From NCBI GenBank assembly GCA_025060455.1, contig JANXBY010000057.1, positions 1-64,000 on the forward strand: a DNA stretch of 64,000 nt, given 5' to 3'. Positions 35,671 to 45,100 of this stretch are shown here, in pieces. The notes under the pieces are model-generated. The model made no database searches, was not told the DNA's origin, and saw only the letters and a program-made list of their open reading frames with translations. The stretch is from Armatimonadota bacterium. GTDB lineage: Bacteria > Sysuimicrobiota > Sysuimicrobiia > Sysuimicrobiales > Sysuimicrobiaceae. Each line of letters begins with the position of its first letter. The stretch's first letter is position 1. The position numbers and the translations under genes are program-made.

Positions 35671-36641
35671 TGACGCGAGGGGCGGTGTTGGTGGCGCTGG
35701 CGGTGCTGGTGGCCGCGACCACCGCGGCGGGCCAGACCTTTTCGCCCCAGGTCCTCTACGAGCGTGCGGCGCCCGCGGTGGCCCTGGTCCGCACCGTGCA
35801 GGAAGACCGTCAGGGCGCGGGCAGCGCGTTCGCCATCTCCCGGGATGGCTGGGTGGTCACCGCGGCGCACGTGGTGCGCCGGGCAGACCGGATCTCCGTG
35901 GAGTTCGAGGTAGGCCGGCGGCTCCGGGCACGGCTGGTGGGTTACGACGCGCGACGGGACGTCGCCCTGCTGCGGGTGGACGCCACAGGGCTCGCGTTTC
36001 TGCGGCTGGCGGAGCCGGGCGGGCTGCAGGTGGGCGAACCCGTGGCGGTTATCGGCAACCCGCGGGGGCGCCCCAAGGTGCTCACCACGGGCGTCCTGCT
36101 GGACGTAGGGCTGACCCTGCCTGGTCTGGTGCCGGGCATCTTGATCCGGGTGAGCGCGGAGGTGGCACCGGGCAGCTCCGGAGGGCCGGTGCTAACAAGC
36201 CGCGGGGACGTGGCGGGGGTGGTGGTGGCCGTCTCCGCACGCCCCGGGGCGGAGGGCGGCTTGGCGGTGAGCAGCGCCGCGGTGGCACAGGTGTTACCCA
36301 GCCTCATGGCGGGCGCGCGGGTGGAGCGGGCGTGGATCGGCATCCTGGGCACCACGGTGACACCCGAGCTGGCCCGCGAGCGAGGCCTGGCGGTGCACAG
36401 GGGCGTGCTGGTGGTGGAGGTGGTGGCGGACGCGCCCGCGGAGCGGGCGGGGCTGCGTCCCGACTCCGGCCACGGAGCTCCGGGGGACGTGATTGTGGCC
36501 CTCAACGGGCGTCCGGTGGACACCATGGAGGACCTGCTGGGCTTGTTGGCCGAACACCAACCGGGCGACCGGGTACGGCTGCGGGTGGTGCGGGGCACGG
36601 GCGTGGTGGACGTGGAGCTGGTGTTGGGGGTCCGGCCTTGA
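35670..36641 (+). CDS. Secreted trypsin-like serine protease with PDZ domain
   Basis: VVTAAHVV, RDVALLRVD, EVAPGSSGGPVLTSRGDVAGVV, PDZ. Confidence 0.88.
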   Translation: MTRGAVLVALAVLVAATTAAGQTFSPQVLYERAAPAVALVRTVQEDRQGAGSAFAISRDGWVVTAAHVVRRADRISVEFEVGRRLRARLVGYDARRDVALLRVDATGLAFLRLAEPGGLQVGEPVAVIGNPRGRPKVLTTGVLLDVGLTLPGLVPGILIRVSAEVAPGSSGGPVLTSRGDVAGVVVAVSARPGAEGGLAVSSAAVAQVLPSLMAGARVERAWIGILGTTVTPELARERGLAVHRGVLVVEVVADAPAERAGLRPDSGHGAPGDVIVALNGRPVDTMEDLLGLLAEHQPGDRVRLRVVRGTGVVDVELVLGVRP

Positions 36642-37381
36642 CACGGGAGGCAGCGGCCCTGCGCCCGCCGCGGAGGTGGCCCACGGTTCCTCTCGGCACG
36701 GCCCTGGTGGTCGAGGACGAGCCGGAGATCGCCCGCCTGGTGCAGGGGTACCTGGAGCGGGAGGGGTTCCGGGTGACGGTGGCTTCGGACGGGACGCAGG
36801 CTCTGGAGCTGTTCGCCCGGCTGCACCCGGAGGTGGTGGTGTTGGACCTCATGCTGCCGGGTACCGACGGGTGGGAGGTGTGCCGTCGGATCCGGGAGCG
36901 GTCGCGGTGTCCGGTGGTGATGCTCACCGCCCGCGACGGGGTGGACGACCGGGTGCAGGGCCTGGAGCTCGGCGCCGACGACTACGTGACCAAGCCGTTC
37001 AGCCCGCGGGAGCTGGTGGCCCGGGTCCGGGCGGTGGTGCGCCGGCACCGGTGGGGCGGACGGGAGGTCCTGCGGGTGGGGGAACTCGTGGTGGACTTCC
37101 GCCGCCGGCGCGTCCGCAGGGGCCACAAGCGGGTAGAGCTCACCCCCACCGAGTGGAAGCTGCTGGAGGTGCTCGCGAGCCAGCCGGGCCACGTGCTCAC
37201 CCGGTGGCAGATCATCGAGCGCGTCTACGGGGAGTCCTTCGAGGGGTTCGAGCGCACCGTGGACGTGCACGTGAAGAACCTGCGCCAGAAGCTGGAGCCG
37301 AACCCGCAGCAGCCCCGGTACGTGCTCACCGTGCACGGGGTGGGCTACAAGTTCGCCAAAACTCCCCATGAGTCCGTCTAG
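36638..37381 (+). CDS. OmpR/PhoB-type response regulator
   Basis: ALVVEDEPEIARLVQGYLEREGF...LDLMLPGTDGWEV...ERTVDVHVKNLRQKLEP...VHGVGYKF. Confidence 0.93.
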   Translation: MTREAAALRPPRRWPTVPLGTALVVEDEPEIARLVQGYLEREGFRVTVASDGTQALELFARLHPEVVVLDLMLPGTDGWEVCRRIRERSRCPVVMLTARDGVDDRVQGLELGADDYVTKPFSPRELVARVRAVVRRHRWGGREVLRVGELVVDFRRRRVRRGHKRVELTPTEWKLLEVLASQPGHVLTRWQIIERVYGESFEGFERTVDVHVKNLRQKLEPNPQQPRYVLTVHGVGYKFAKTPHESV

Positions 37382-38561
37382 GGAACCGCCCACCCCGCCT
37401 GTCCGGCGGACGTTCGGCCTGCGGGCGCAGCTCGCCCTGGCGTTTGCCGCCGTGGCGCTGCTGGCGGTGGTGGCGGTGGGGTTGTGGGCGCAGCACCTGA
37501 CCGCGGTGCGGTTCCAGGCCTACATGGAACGGGTCCGGCGCGGGCAGGTGCCGTGGCTGGCCGAACAGCCGGCGCACGTGAGGGAGCTGTGGCTGCAGAG
37601 CCTGCAGCCCAAGGTCTGGCTGTTCCGGGCTTCCCAGCGCAAGTTCCTGGGCGCCTTCAACCAGTCCCTGTGGCTTGGGGGGGGCACCGCGGCGGCGGTG
37701 GCGGTCCTGGCGGGCTTGTGGCTGGCGGGCCGGCTCACGCGTCCCCTGGCAGAGCTGCAGGCAGCCGCGCGCGCCATCGCCTCCGGGCGGCTGGACCACC
37801 GGGTGCGGGCCCGGGGCGGCGAGATGGGGGAGGTGGCGGAGGCCTTCAACGCCATGGCCGCCCGCCTGGAAGCGGACGAGCGGCTGAGGAGGGAGTTTCT
37901 GGCCGCGGTGGCGCACGAGCTGAGAACGCCCCTGGCGAACGTGCAGGCGCACCTGGAGGCGTTTCTCGACGGCGTGGCCGAACCCACCCCGGAGCGTATT
38001 GCGGCCCTGCACACCCAGACGGTGTTGCTGAGCCGCCTGGTGAACGACCTGCGGGACCTCACGTTGGCCCAGGCGGGCGCCCTGCCCCTGCACCGCTCCC
38101 GCGTGGACCTGGAGGAGGTGTGCCGGGAGGTGGTGGAAGCCCTCCAGCCGTGGTTCGAGGAGCGGGGGCTTTCTGCGGAGGTGCAGGCCGAGGGAGCCGT
38201 ACACGCGTGGGGAGACCCGCAGCGGGTCCGGCAGGTGGTTCAGAACCTGGTGCACAACGCGGTGCGGTTCAGCCCCGCGGGAGGGCGGGTCCGCTTGCAG
38301 CTGGCGTTGCGCGGCGGCTGGGCCGAGTTGGCGGTGGAGGACGAGGGGCCGGGGATCTCGCCGGAGGACCTTGAGCGGGTGTTCGAGCCCTTCTACCGTG
38401 CGGAGCCCTCCCGGAGCCGGCAGGCGGGCGGAAGCGGCCTGGGCCTGGCGGTGGTGAAGCACTTGGTGCTGGCGCACGGCGGCAGCGTGCGGGCGGAGCG
38501 GCGGCCGGAGGGCGGAAGCCGTTTCGTGGTGCAGTTCCCGACCCCGCCCGCAGGCTCATGA
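37368..38561 (+). CDS. HAMP-containing sensor histidine kinase
   Basis: HAMP; FLAAVAHELRTPLANVQAHLEAFLDG; NLVHNAVRFSPAGG; GSGLGLAVVKHLV. Confidence 0.93.
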   Translation: MSPSREPPTPPVRRTFGLRAQLALAFAAVALLAVVAVGLWAQHLTAVRFQAYMERVRRGQVPWLAEQPAHVRELWLQSLQPKVWLFRASQRKFLGAFNQSLWLGGGTAAAVAVLAGLWLAGRLTRPLAELQAAARAIASGRLDHRVRARGGEMGEVAEAFNAMAARLEADERLRREFLAAVAHELRTPLANVQAHLEAFLDGVAEPTPERIAALHTQTVLLSRLVNDLRDLTLAQAGALPLHRSRVDLEEVCREVVEALQPWFEERGLSAEVQAEGAVHAWGDPQRVRQVVQNLVHNAVRFSPAGGRVRLQLALRGGWAELAVEDEGPGISPEDLERVFEPFYRAEPSRSRQAGGSGLGLAVVKHLVLAHGGSVRAERRPEGGSRFVVQFPTPPAGS

Positions 38562-39472
38562 GCTTCCGCTGGGCCGGCCTCCTGGCGGTGCTGGCCCTGT
38601 GGCCGCTGGCCGCAGCCGCCTGCCACCTCGTGTGGAGGCGCCGCGCGCCGCGGGCATACGGGCACCCCACCGCCGCCTGGCTGCCCGCGGCGTCCCCGGG
38701 CCGCGCGTGGTGGGCTTTCTGGGGAGCCCTGGCGATGACCACCCTGGCAGCGGCGCGGCCCACGGCACCCTGGCCGGTCCCCGCCACGTGGCCCGTGGTG
38801 CTGGTGGTGGACGTCAGCCGCAGCATGGAGGAGGACGACATCTGGCCCTCCCGCCTGGAGGCGGCCAAGAGGGCGGCGTCGGAGTTCGTGCAGCGGCTGC
38901 CCCACGGCACCCGGGTGGGGCTGGTGACGTTCGGCAACTTCGCCACGGTGGTAGTCCCCCTCACCGCGGACCGGGCCCGGGTGGTGGAGGCCACCCGACG
39001 GCTGTCCACGCAGCTCCGCACCCAGCTGGGAGCCGGCCTGCTGGAAGCGGTGCGCCTTCTGGAGCAGGACGGGGATGAGCGGGCAGAAGTCCGCGGGGTG
39101 GCGGTGCTGCTGTCGGACGGCCGCTACAGCGACGGTCCGACCCCGGAAGAGGCCGCGCGACGCGCCGTGGAGGCGCGCGTGCGGGTGTACACCGTCGGCA
39201 TCGCCACCACCCGGCCGGCGCACCTGCTGCGCAGCGGGTACTGGGGTCTGCTGGACGAACCCACCCTGCGCGCCATCGCGGAGCGCACCGGCGGGCGCTA
39301 CTACCGCACCACCAGCGCCGCGCAGCTCCGCCAGGCGTACCGGGACCTGGCCCGGCGGGTCGGCTGGCGCTGGAGCTCGGAAGAGGTGGGGGCCTTGTTC
39401 GCCCTGGCCGGCGCGGTGCTCCTGGTGGGCGCGGTGGCCGCCTCGGTGCGCCGCGCGCCGTTGCTCGCTTGA
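38558..39472 (+). CDS. VWA-domain membrane protein (BatA-like)
   Basis: VVLVVDVSRSMEEDDIWPSRLEAAKRAASEFV (MIDAS DxSxS), flanking TM segments. Confidence 0.88.
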   Translation: MSFRWAGLLAVLALWPLAAAACHLVWRRRAPRAYGHPTAAWLPAASPGRAWWAFWGALAMTTLAAARPTAPWPVPATWPVVLVVDVSRSMEEDDIWPSRLEAAKRAASEFVQRLPHGTRVGLVTFGNFATVVVPLTADRARVVEATRRLSTQLRTQLGAGLLEAVRLLEQDGDERAEVRGVAVLLSDGRYSDGPTPEEAARRAVEARVRVYTVGIATTRPAHLLRSGYWGLLDEPTLRAIAERTGGRYYRTTSAAQLRQAYRDLARRVGWRWSSEEVGALFALAGAVLLVGAVAASVRRAPLLA

Positions 39473-39497
39473 CGGCCCCGCCCCGCCTCCCTATTGT
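39469..39497 (+). promoter_or_regulatory. Sigma-70-type promoter for ddl-dapF: TTGACG-17-TATTGT
   Basis: Hexamers with a 17-nt spacer; the TGA of the upstream stop lies inside TTGACG. Confidence 0.6.
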
Positions 39498-39539
39498 CAC
39501 ACTGGTCGCCTGACCACCCGTGGACACGCGGAGGAGCTC

Positions 39540-40625
39540 GTGGGCCGGTTGACCCTGGCCGTGCTGTACGGCGGCCGGTCGGGAGAACACGAGGTGTCGT
39601 GCGTCTCTGCGCGGAACGTGGTGCGCGCCGCGGATCCAGAGCGGTTCTCCGTGGTGGAGGTGTTCATCGCGCCCGACGGCCGGTGGTGGGTGGACGGGAA
39701 GCCCGTGTGGCTACGCCTGGACCGGATGGGCCAGGCGGTGTTCGTGGCGGACGGGCGCGAGATCCTCTGCGACGTGGTGTTCCCCGTGCTGCACGGCACC
39801 TATGGGGAAGACGGGACCGTGCAGGGCCTCTTGGAGATGGTGAACGTTCCGTACGTGGGAGCGGACGTGTTGGGCTCCGCGTTGGGGATGGACAAGGGTG
39901 TGCAGAAGGCTTTGCTCCGGGACGCGGGACTCCCCGTAGTGCCGTTCGCGGTGGTGCCCGCCACCCAGTGGGAACGCGACCCCTTGGGCGTGCGGGCGCA
40001 GGTGGAGTCCTTGGGCTACCCCTGCTTCGTTAAGCCCACCCGCCTGGGCTCCTCCGTGGGGGTGCACCGCGTGGACCGGCCGGAGGCCCTGGCCGCGGCG
40101 GTGGAGGACGCCCTGCGGTACGATCTTGCCGTGATCGTGGAGCGTGCGGTTCCCGACCCGGTGGAGGTGGAGGTCAGCGTGCTGGGCAACGACGACCCCA
40201 TCGCCTCCGTGCCGGGCGAGATCCGTCCCACCCGGCCCCAGCACGCCTTCTACGACTACGAGGCCAAGTACCTGGACCCGCAGGGAGCGGAGCTGGTGGT
40301 GCCGGCCCAGATCCCGCCAGAACGGGCGGAGGAGGTGCGAACCCTGGCCCTGCGGGCCTTCCAGACCCTGAGGCTGTGTGGGATGGCGCGGGTGGACTTC
40401 CTCCTGGAGCGGGACGGTGTGGTGTACGTCAGCGAGGTGAACACCATCCCCGGCTTCACCCCCATCAGCATGTACCCGAGGCTGTGGGAGGCCTCCGGGA
40501 TCCCGTACCGGGAGCTCATCAGCCGCCTCGTAGACCTCGCCCTGGAACGCTGGCGGCGGCGGAACGCCCTGTGCACCACCTACGAGGGCGGCCGGCGGAT
40601 CCGGATGGAGGGTGCGCGCGGATGA
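39540..40625 (+). CDS. ddl: D-alanine--D-alanine ligase
   Basis: LAVLYGGRSGEHEVSCVSA...HGTYGEDGTVQGLLEMVNVPYVGADVLGSALGMDK...VNTIPGFTPISMYPRLWEASGI. Confidence 0.95.
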   Translation: MGRLTLAVLYGGRSGEHEVSCVSARNVVRAADPERFSVVEVFIAPDGRWWVDGKPVWLRLDRMGQAVFVADGREILCDVVFPVLHGTYGEDGTVQGLLEMVNVPYVGADVLGSALGMDKGVQKALLRDAGLPVVPFAVVPATQWERDPLGVRAQVESLGYPCFVKPTRLGSSVGVHRVDRPEALAAAVEDALRYDLAVIVERAVPDPVEVEVSVLGNDDPIASVPGEIRPTRPQHAFYDYEAKYLDPQGAELVVPAQIPPERAEEVRTLALRAFQTLRLCGMARVDFLLERDGVVYVSEVNTIPGFTPISMYPRLWEASGIPYRELISRLVDLALERWRRRNALCTTYEGGRRIRMEGARG

Positions 40626-41485
40626 GCCGGTTCGTGAAGTCCCACGCCCTCGGCAACGACTACATCGTGTTGGAATCCCACGGACTGGCGTTCCCCCTGA
40701 CCCCGGAGGCGGTCCGCCGGCTGTGCGACCGCCACTTCGGGGTGGGCTCCGACGGGGTGCTGGTGCGCGTTCCCTCCGACCGGGCGGACTTCGGGCTGCG
40801 CATCTACAACCCCGACGGCAGCGAGGCGGAGAAGAGCGGCAACGGGCTGAGGATCTTCGCCAAGTACCTGTACGACCACGGGCACGCCCCCGGGCCGCAG
40901 TTCACCGTGGAGACCCCGGGCGGCGTGGTCCGGTGCGAGGTGGAAGCCCAGGTCGGCCGCGCGGTGCGGGTGACCGTGGACATGGGCGAGGCCACCTTCA
41001 CCAGCACCCGGATCCCCGTCCTGGGGCCGCCGCGAGAGGTGGTGGATGAGCCGCTGGAGGTGGAGGGCACCGCCCTGCGGATCACCGCGGTGAACGTGGG
41101 CAACCCGCACTGCGTGGTGTTCACAGACCAGCTGGCAGCGGTGGACCTTGCACGCCTGGGCCCGGCCCTGGAGCGCCACCCCCTGTTCCCGCAGAGGACC
41201 AACGTCCAGTTCGCCCAGGTGCTGGGCCCGGACCGCGTCCGCATCCGGATCTGGGAGCGGGGTGCGGGGGAGACTTTGGCCTCGGGCTCCAGTGCCTGCG
41301 CGGTGGCCGCCGCGTGCGTGCGGCGCGGGGTGGCAGGCCCGCACGTGCAGGTGGAGATGGACGGAGGTGTCCTGCAGGTGTCCGTGGAGGAGGGCTTCCG
41401 GCTGCGCATGTCCGGCCCCGCGGAGGAGGTGTACGCGGGAGAGCTGGCCGCGGAGTTCGTGGACCTGCTGCGGGGGGCGGCGTGA
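40622..41485 (+). CDS. dapF: Diaminopimelate epimerase
   Basis: KSHALGNDYIVLES...NPDGSEAEKSGNGLRIFAKYL...ERGAGETLASGSSACAVAAA. Confidence 0.95.
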   Translation: MSRFVKSHALGNDYIVLESHGLAFPLTPEAVRRLCDRHFGVGSDGVLVRVPSDRADFGLRIYNPDGSEAEKSGNGLRIFAKYLYDHGHAPGPQFTVETPGGVVRCEVEAQVGRAVRVTVDMGEATFTSTRIPVLGPPREVVDEPLEVEGTALRITAVNVGNPHCVVFTDQLAAVDLARLGPALERHPLFPQRTNVQFAQVLGPDRVRIRIWERGAGETLASGSSACAVAAACVRRGVAGPHVQVEMDGGVLQVSVEEGFRLRMSGPAEEVYAGELAAEFVDLLRGAA

Positions 41486-42264
41486 GGGTCCGTGGAGTGA
41501 TCCTGGACCTGGACGGGGTGGTGTACCGGGGCCGCCAGGCGCTGCCGGGGGCTGCGGAGTTCTTGGCCTGGCTGAGGGATCGGGAGATCCCCTTCGCCTT
41601 CGTGACCAACAACTCCACCCGCACGCCAGGGCAGTACGTGGACCACCTGGCGGCCCTGGGAATCGCCGCGGAGGAAGGGCAGGTGGTGACCTCCGCCCTG
41701 TGCGCGGCGGAGCTACTGCGGCAGTGGGGACTGCGGGGGAGGGTGCTGGTGGTGGGCGGGGACGGGCTTCGGGAGGCGGTCCAGCAGGCCGGCTACGTTC
41801 TGGCGGACGATCCGGACGTGGCGGCGGTGGTGGTGGGGCTCGACACGGACCTCACCTACGCCCGGCTGCGGACCGCCTGCTCCGCGGTGCGGCGCGGAGC
41901 ACGGTTCGTGGCCACCAACCTGGACGCCAACCTGCCCGTGGAAGGGGAGCTGTGGCCGGGCGCGGGCGCCATCGTGGCCGCCATCCGGACGGCCACCGGG
42001 CGGGAGCCGGTGGCGGTGGGCAAGCCGGAGCGATACCCCTTCGAGGCAGCTCTACGGCGTCTCGGCACGCATCCGGAGGAGACCCTCATGGTGGGCGACC
42101 AGATCGCCACCGACGTGGTGGGTGCCGCGCGGCTGGGCATCCGCACCGTGCTGGTGCTGACCGGTGTGGCGTCCGAGGACGAGGTGGAAGATGCGGCGGT
42201 GCGGCCGGAGTGGGTAGCCAGGGACTTGGCGGACCTGCTGCAGCAACTCCGCCGGGCGGTGTAA
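41482..42264 (+). CDS. HAD-superfamily class IIA (NagD-like) hydrolase
   Basis: ILDLDGVVYRGRQALPGAAEFL...FVTNNSTRTPGQYV...VGDQIATDVVGAARLGIRTVLVLTGV. Confidence 0.92.
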   Translation: MRVRGVILDLDGVVYRGRQALPGAAEFLAWLRDREIPFAFVTNNSTRTPGQYVDHLAALGIAAEEGQVVTSALCAAELLRQWGLRGRVLVVGGDGLREAVQQAGYVLADDPDVAAVVVGLDTDLTYARLRTACSAVRRGARFVATNLDANLPVEGELWPGAGAIVAAIRTATGREPVAVGKPERYPFEAALRRLGTHPEETLMVGDQIATDVVGAARLGIRTVLVLTGVASEDEVEDAAVRPEWVARDLADLLQQLRRAV

Positions 42265-42290
42265 CCCTTGCGCCGCCGAGGAGGTGTGGT

Positions 42291-43565
42291 GTGCGGAAGG
42301 TGCTGTACGTGATCCTGGACGGGCTTGGGGACCGCGCGGTGGCAGCCTTGGGTGGGCGCACGCCCCTGGAGGCCGCCCACACGCCCCACCTGGACGCCCT
42401 GGCGGCCGGCGGGCAGCAGGGGCTCGTGGTGACGGTGGGCGAGGGCATCGCACCCGAGTCGGACGTGGCGGTCACCGCCATCCTGGGCTACGACCCCTTC
42501 CAGCACCACGCGGGCCGCGGGCTCCTTGAAGCCCTCGGCATGGACATCCCGTTCCGCGACGGCAACCTGGCGCTCCGGGGCAACTTCGCCACTGGGGGGG
42601 AGGGACGCCGGATCCTGGACCGGAGGGTGGGACGAAGCCTGCGCAGCGAGGAGGCCAAGGAGCTGGCGCAGGCGGTGCAGCGGGAGGTACAGCTTCCGGG
42701 AGCCAGCTTCCGGTTTGAGGCGAGCGTGGGCCACCGGTGCGTGCTGGTGCTGTACGACCCGCAACTCCACCTGTCGGGCCAGATCTCCAACACCGACCCC
42801 GCCTACGGCCGCGTGGGCGCCTTGGGGGTGGCCCGGACCGTGGTGCGGGACGAGGTGGAGACCTGCGTGCCCCTGGATGGCGGACCGGGTGCGCGCCGGG
42901 CCGCGGAGCTGGTGAACGAGTTCACGGAACGCAGCCGACGGGTGCTGGAGGACCACCCGGTGAACCAGCGCCGCCGCAGCCGGGGCGAGCCTCCTGCGAA
43001 CCTGGTCCTGCTGCGGGACGCCAGCGACCACGTGCCCCAGATCCCGCCGTTTGCGGAGCGGTTCGGCGCCCGGTTCGCGTGCTTCGTGGAGATGCCCGTG
43101 GAGCGCGGGATCGCCCGGTTGCTGGGCATGGGGGTGGTGGAAGTCCCTCCCAGCGGCCGCGACCCCAAGGTGTACACCCGCTGGGCTGAGGAGGCCCTGC
43201 GGCAGCTGGACCGCTGGGACGGGCTGTACGTGCACTTGAAGGGGCCCGACGAGCCGGGACACGACGGCGACTGGGACGGAAAGCGCGCGGTGGTGGAGGG
43301 GATCGACGAGCACTTCTTCGGGCCCCTGTGCCACGGGCTGCGGGGACGCGGGGACGTGGTGGTGGCAGTGACCGCGGACCACGCCACCGTGTGCGAGGTG
43401 GGCGCGCACACGGACGACCCGGTGCCGCTAGTGGTCTGGGGCGGCGGGGTGGAGCCGGACGGCGCGGGGGGCTTCGGCGAGGGTGCGGCGGCGCGGGGAC
43501 GGCTGGGCCGGCTGCGGGGCGTGGAGGTCCTGCCCCTCCTGCTGGAGCGGGCGCGGGGCGCGTAA
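42291..43565 (+). CDS. apgM: 2,3-bisphosphoglycerate-independent phosphoglycerate mutase, archaeal type
   Basis: VLYVILDGLGDRAVAALGGRTPLEAAHTPHLDALA...ESDVAVTAILGYDP...HLKGPDEPGHDGDWDGK...VTADHATVCEVGAHTDDPVPLVVWG. Confidence 0.92.
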   Translation: MRKVLYVILDGLGDRAVAALGGRTPLEAAHTPHLDALAAGGQQGLVVTVGEGIAPESDVAVTAILGYDPFQHHAGRGLLEALGMDIPFRDGNLALRGNFATGGEGRRILDRRVGRSLRSEEAKELAQAVQREVQLPGASFRFEASVGHRCVLVLYDPQLHLSGQISNTDPAYGRVGALGVARTVVRDEVETCVPLDGGPGARRAAELVNEFTERSRRVLEDHPVNQRRRSRGEPPANLVLLRDASDHVPQIPPFAERFGARFACFVEMPVERGIARLLGMGVVEVPPSGRDPKVYTRWAEEALRQLDRWDGLYVHLKGPDEPGHDGDWDGKRAVVEGIDEHFFGPLCHGLRGRGDVVVAVTADHATVCEVGAHTDDPVPLVVWGGGVEPDGAGGFGEGAAARGRLGRLRGVEVLPLLLERARGA

Positions 43566-43610
43566 GCGGGATTCCTGGCGCAGGCGAGGGCGGAGGCCCG
43601 GCGACCAGGC

Positions 43611-44285
43611 GTGTCGGGACGGCCCGCGGAGACCTGGGACTACCGCCTCGTTCGGGCGCTGGTGCGAGGGGGGCTGTGGTTCGCCTTCGGCTTCCGCACC
43701 GTGGGCGCAGAGCTGTGCCCACCGCACGGGCCGCTGATCGTGGCGGCCAACCACCGCTCGTGGCTGGACCCCGTGGTCCTGGCGGCGGCGCTGCCGCGGC
43801 GCGCGGTGTTCGTGGGAGCGGAGGAGCTGCTGGGCCGAAGGCTCACACCCGGGTTCGTGCCGTGGGCACCCCTCATCCGGGTGATCGCGCCGGTGGTTCG
43901 ATGGTACGGGTTCGTGCCGGTCCGGCGGACGGAGCTGGACCCTGGCGCATACACCGGGGCCGCCTTCCGCGCGGCCCTCCAGGTGCTGAGGGCGGGAGGA
44001 CTCCTCGCTCTGTTCCCGGAAGGCGGGGTGAACCGCACGGACCTGCCCCTGGCGCCCCTGCGGCGCGGGGTGGCGGCCCTGAGCCTCCGAAGCGGCGCCG
44101 CAGTTCTGCCCACATGGATCTACGGCACCGACCGGGCTCTGCCCCTGGGTGAGGTGGTGCCACGACCGCGCCGGGTGTCGGTCCGGTTCGGCCCGCCCCT
44201 CCACCCGCGGGGCGAAGAGGAACAGGTTCTGTTGGATCGGATCCGGGCGGCGCTGCTGGACCTTTACGCGGCAGGCCCCCCGTGA
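43611..44285 (+). CDS. plsC: 1-acyl-sn-glycerol-3-phosphate acyltransferase
   Basis: VAANHRSWLDPVVLAAALPRRAVFVGAEELLG...LFPEGGVNRTD. Confidence 0.88.
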   Translation: MSGRPAETWDYRLVRALVRGGLWFAFGFRTVGAELCPPHGPLIVAANHRSWLDPVVLAAALPRRAVFVGAEELLGRRLTPGFVPWAPLIRVIAPVVRWYGFVPVRRTELDPGAYTGAAFRAALQVLRAGGLLALFPEGGVNRTDLPLAPLRRGVAALSLRSGAAVLPTWIYGTDRALPLGEVVPRPRRVSVRFGPPLHPRGEEEQVLLDRIRAALLDLYAAGPP

Positions 44286-44292
44286 CCCACGG

Positions 44293-45099
44293 TCACCGCG
44301 GTCCCCTCCTCCACCACGACGACACCGCCGCCCGGCCCCGGTACGCCGCGTACAGGCCCAGGCCCGTGAACACCAGCCCGCCCACCAGGTTACCGACGGT
44401 GACCGGCAGCTGGTTCCACAGCCACCAGTCCGCCACGGAGACGCGGGCACCTACCAGCATCCCCGTGGGGATCACGAACAGGTTCACCACGGAGTGCTCG
44501 TAGCCCTGGGCGAAGAAGGTGAGGATGGGAAGCCACATGGCCGCGATCTTGCCGCCCGTGGACTGGGACGTGAACGACAGCGCCACTCCGAGGGTCACCA
44601 TCCAGTTGCACAGCACCGCCTTGGCGAAGGCCAGCCGTAGCCCCGCGGGCCCCAGCCGGGCGTAGTCCAGCGTCTTGGCCTCCGCCGCCGCGGCCAGCTG
44701 GCGCGCCACGTGGGAGTCTGGCCCCGTGGCGGCCACGAACAACAGGGCGTACGCCAAAGCACCGAGGAGGTTGCCCAGGAACACCCAGGCCCAGCTGCGG
44801 ACCATGGCGACCGGGCTCGCACGCGCCTCCAGGACCGCCAGCGGGAGCAGGGCGAAGTTTCCAGTGACCAGCTCCAGCCCCAGCAGCACGATCATCACGA
44901 ACCCCACGGGGAAGAGGACGGCGCCTACCAGGGGCAGACGGGTCTGCAGGCTGGCGGTAAAGGCCAGGGTGGTGGCAAAGCCTAGGAGGGCGGCCGAGAG
45001 GAAGCCGCGCACCACGAGCTCCTGCACCCGCAGCTGTGCCTTCGCCGCCCCGGCTTCCACCATGTGGTGCACCACGAGGTCCGGCCGCACGTACGACAT
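44293..45099 (-). CDS. nirC: Formate/nitrite transporter, probably nitrite (NirC-like)
   Basis: FNT family: LVGAVLFPVGFVMIVLLGLELVTGNFALLPLAVLEAR...NWMVTLGVALSF...GYEHSVVNLFVIPTGM; next to nirA. Confidence 0.88.
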   Translation of the reverse strand: MSYVRPDLVVHHMVEAGAAKAQLRVQELVVRGFLSAALLGFATTLAFTASLQTRLPLVGAVLFPVGFVMIVLLGLELVTGNFALLPLAVLEARASPVAMVRSWAWVFLGNLLGALAYALLFVAATGPDSHVARQLAAAAEAKTLDYARLGPAGLRLAFAKAVLCNWMVTLGVALSFTSQSTGGKIAAMWLPILTFFAQGYEHSVVNLFVIPTGMLVGARVSVADWWLWNQLPVTVGNLVGGLVFTGLGLYAAYRGRAAVSSWWRRGPR

Positions 45100-45100
45100 C

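Noticed and set aside
42281-42293. Recurrent GGAGGTGTGG before several start codons (42281, 47162, 47999, 51903) as a regulatory motif
   Set aside because: GGAGGTG is the ordinary Shine-Dalgarno sequence; the extra TGG is probably composition bias.
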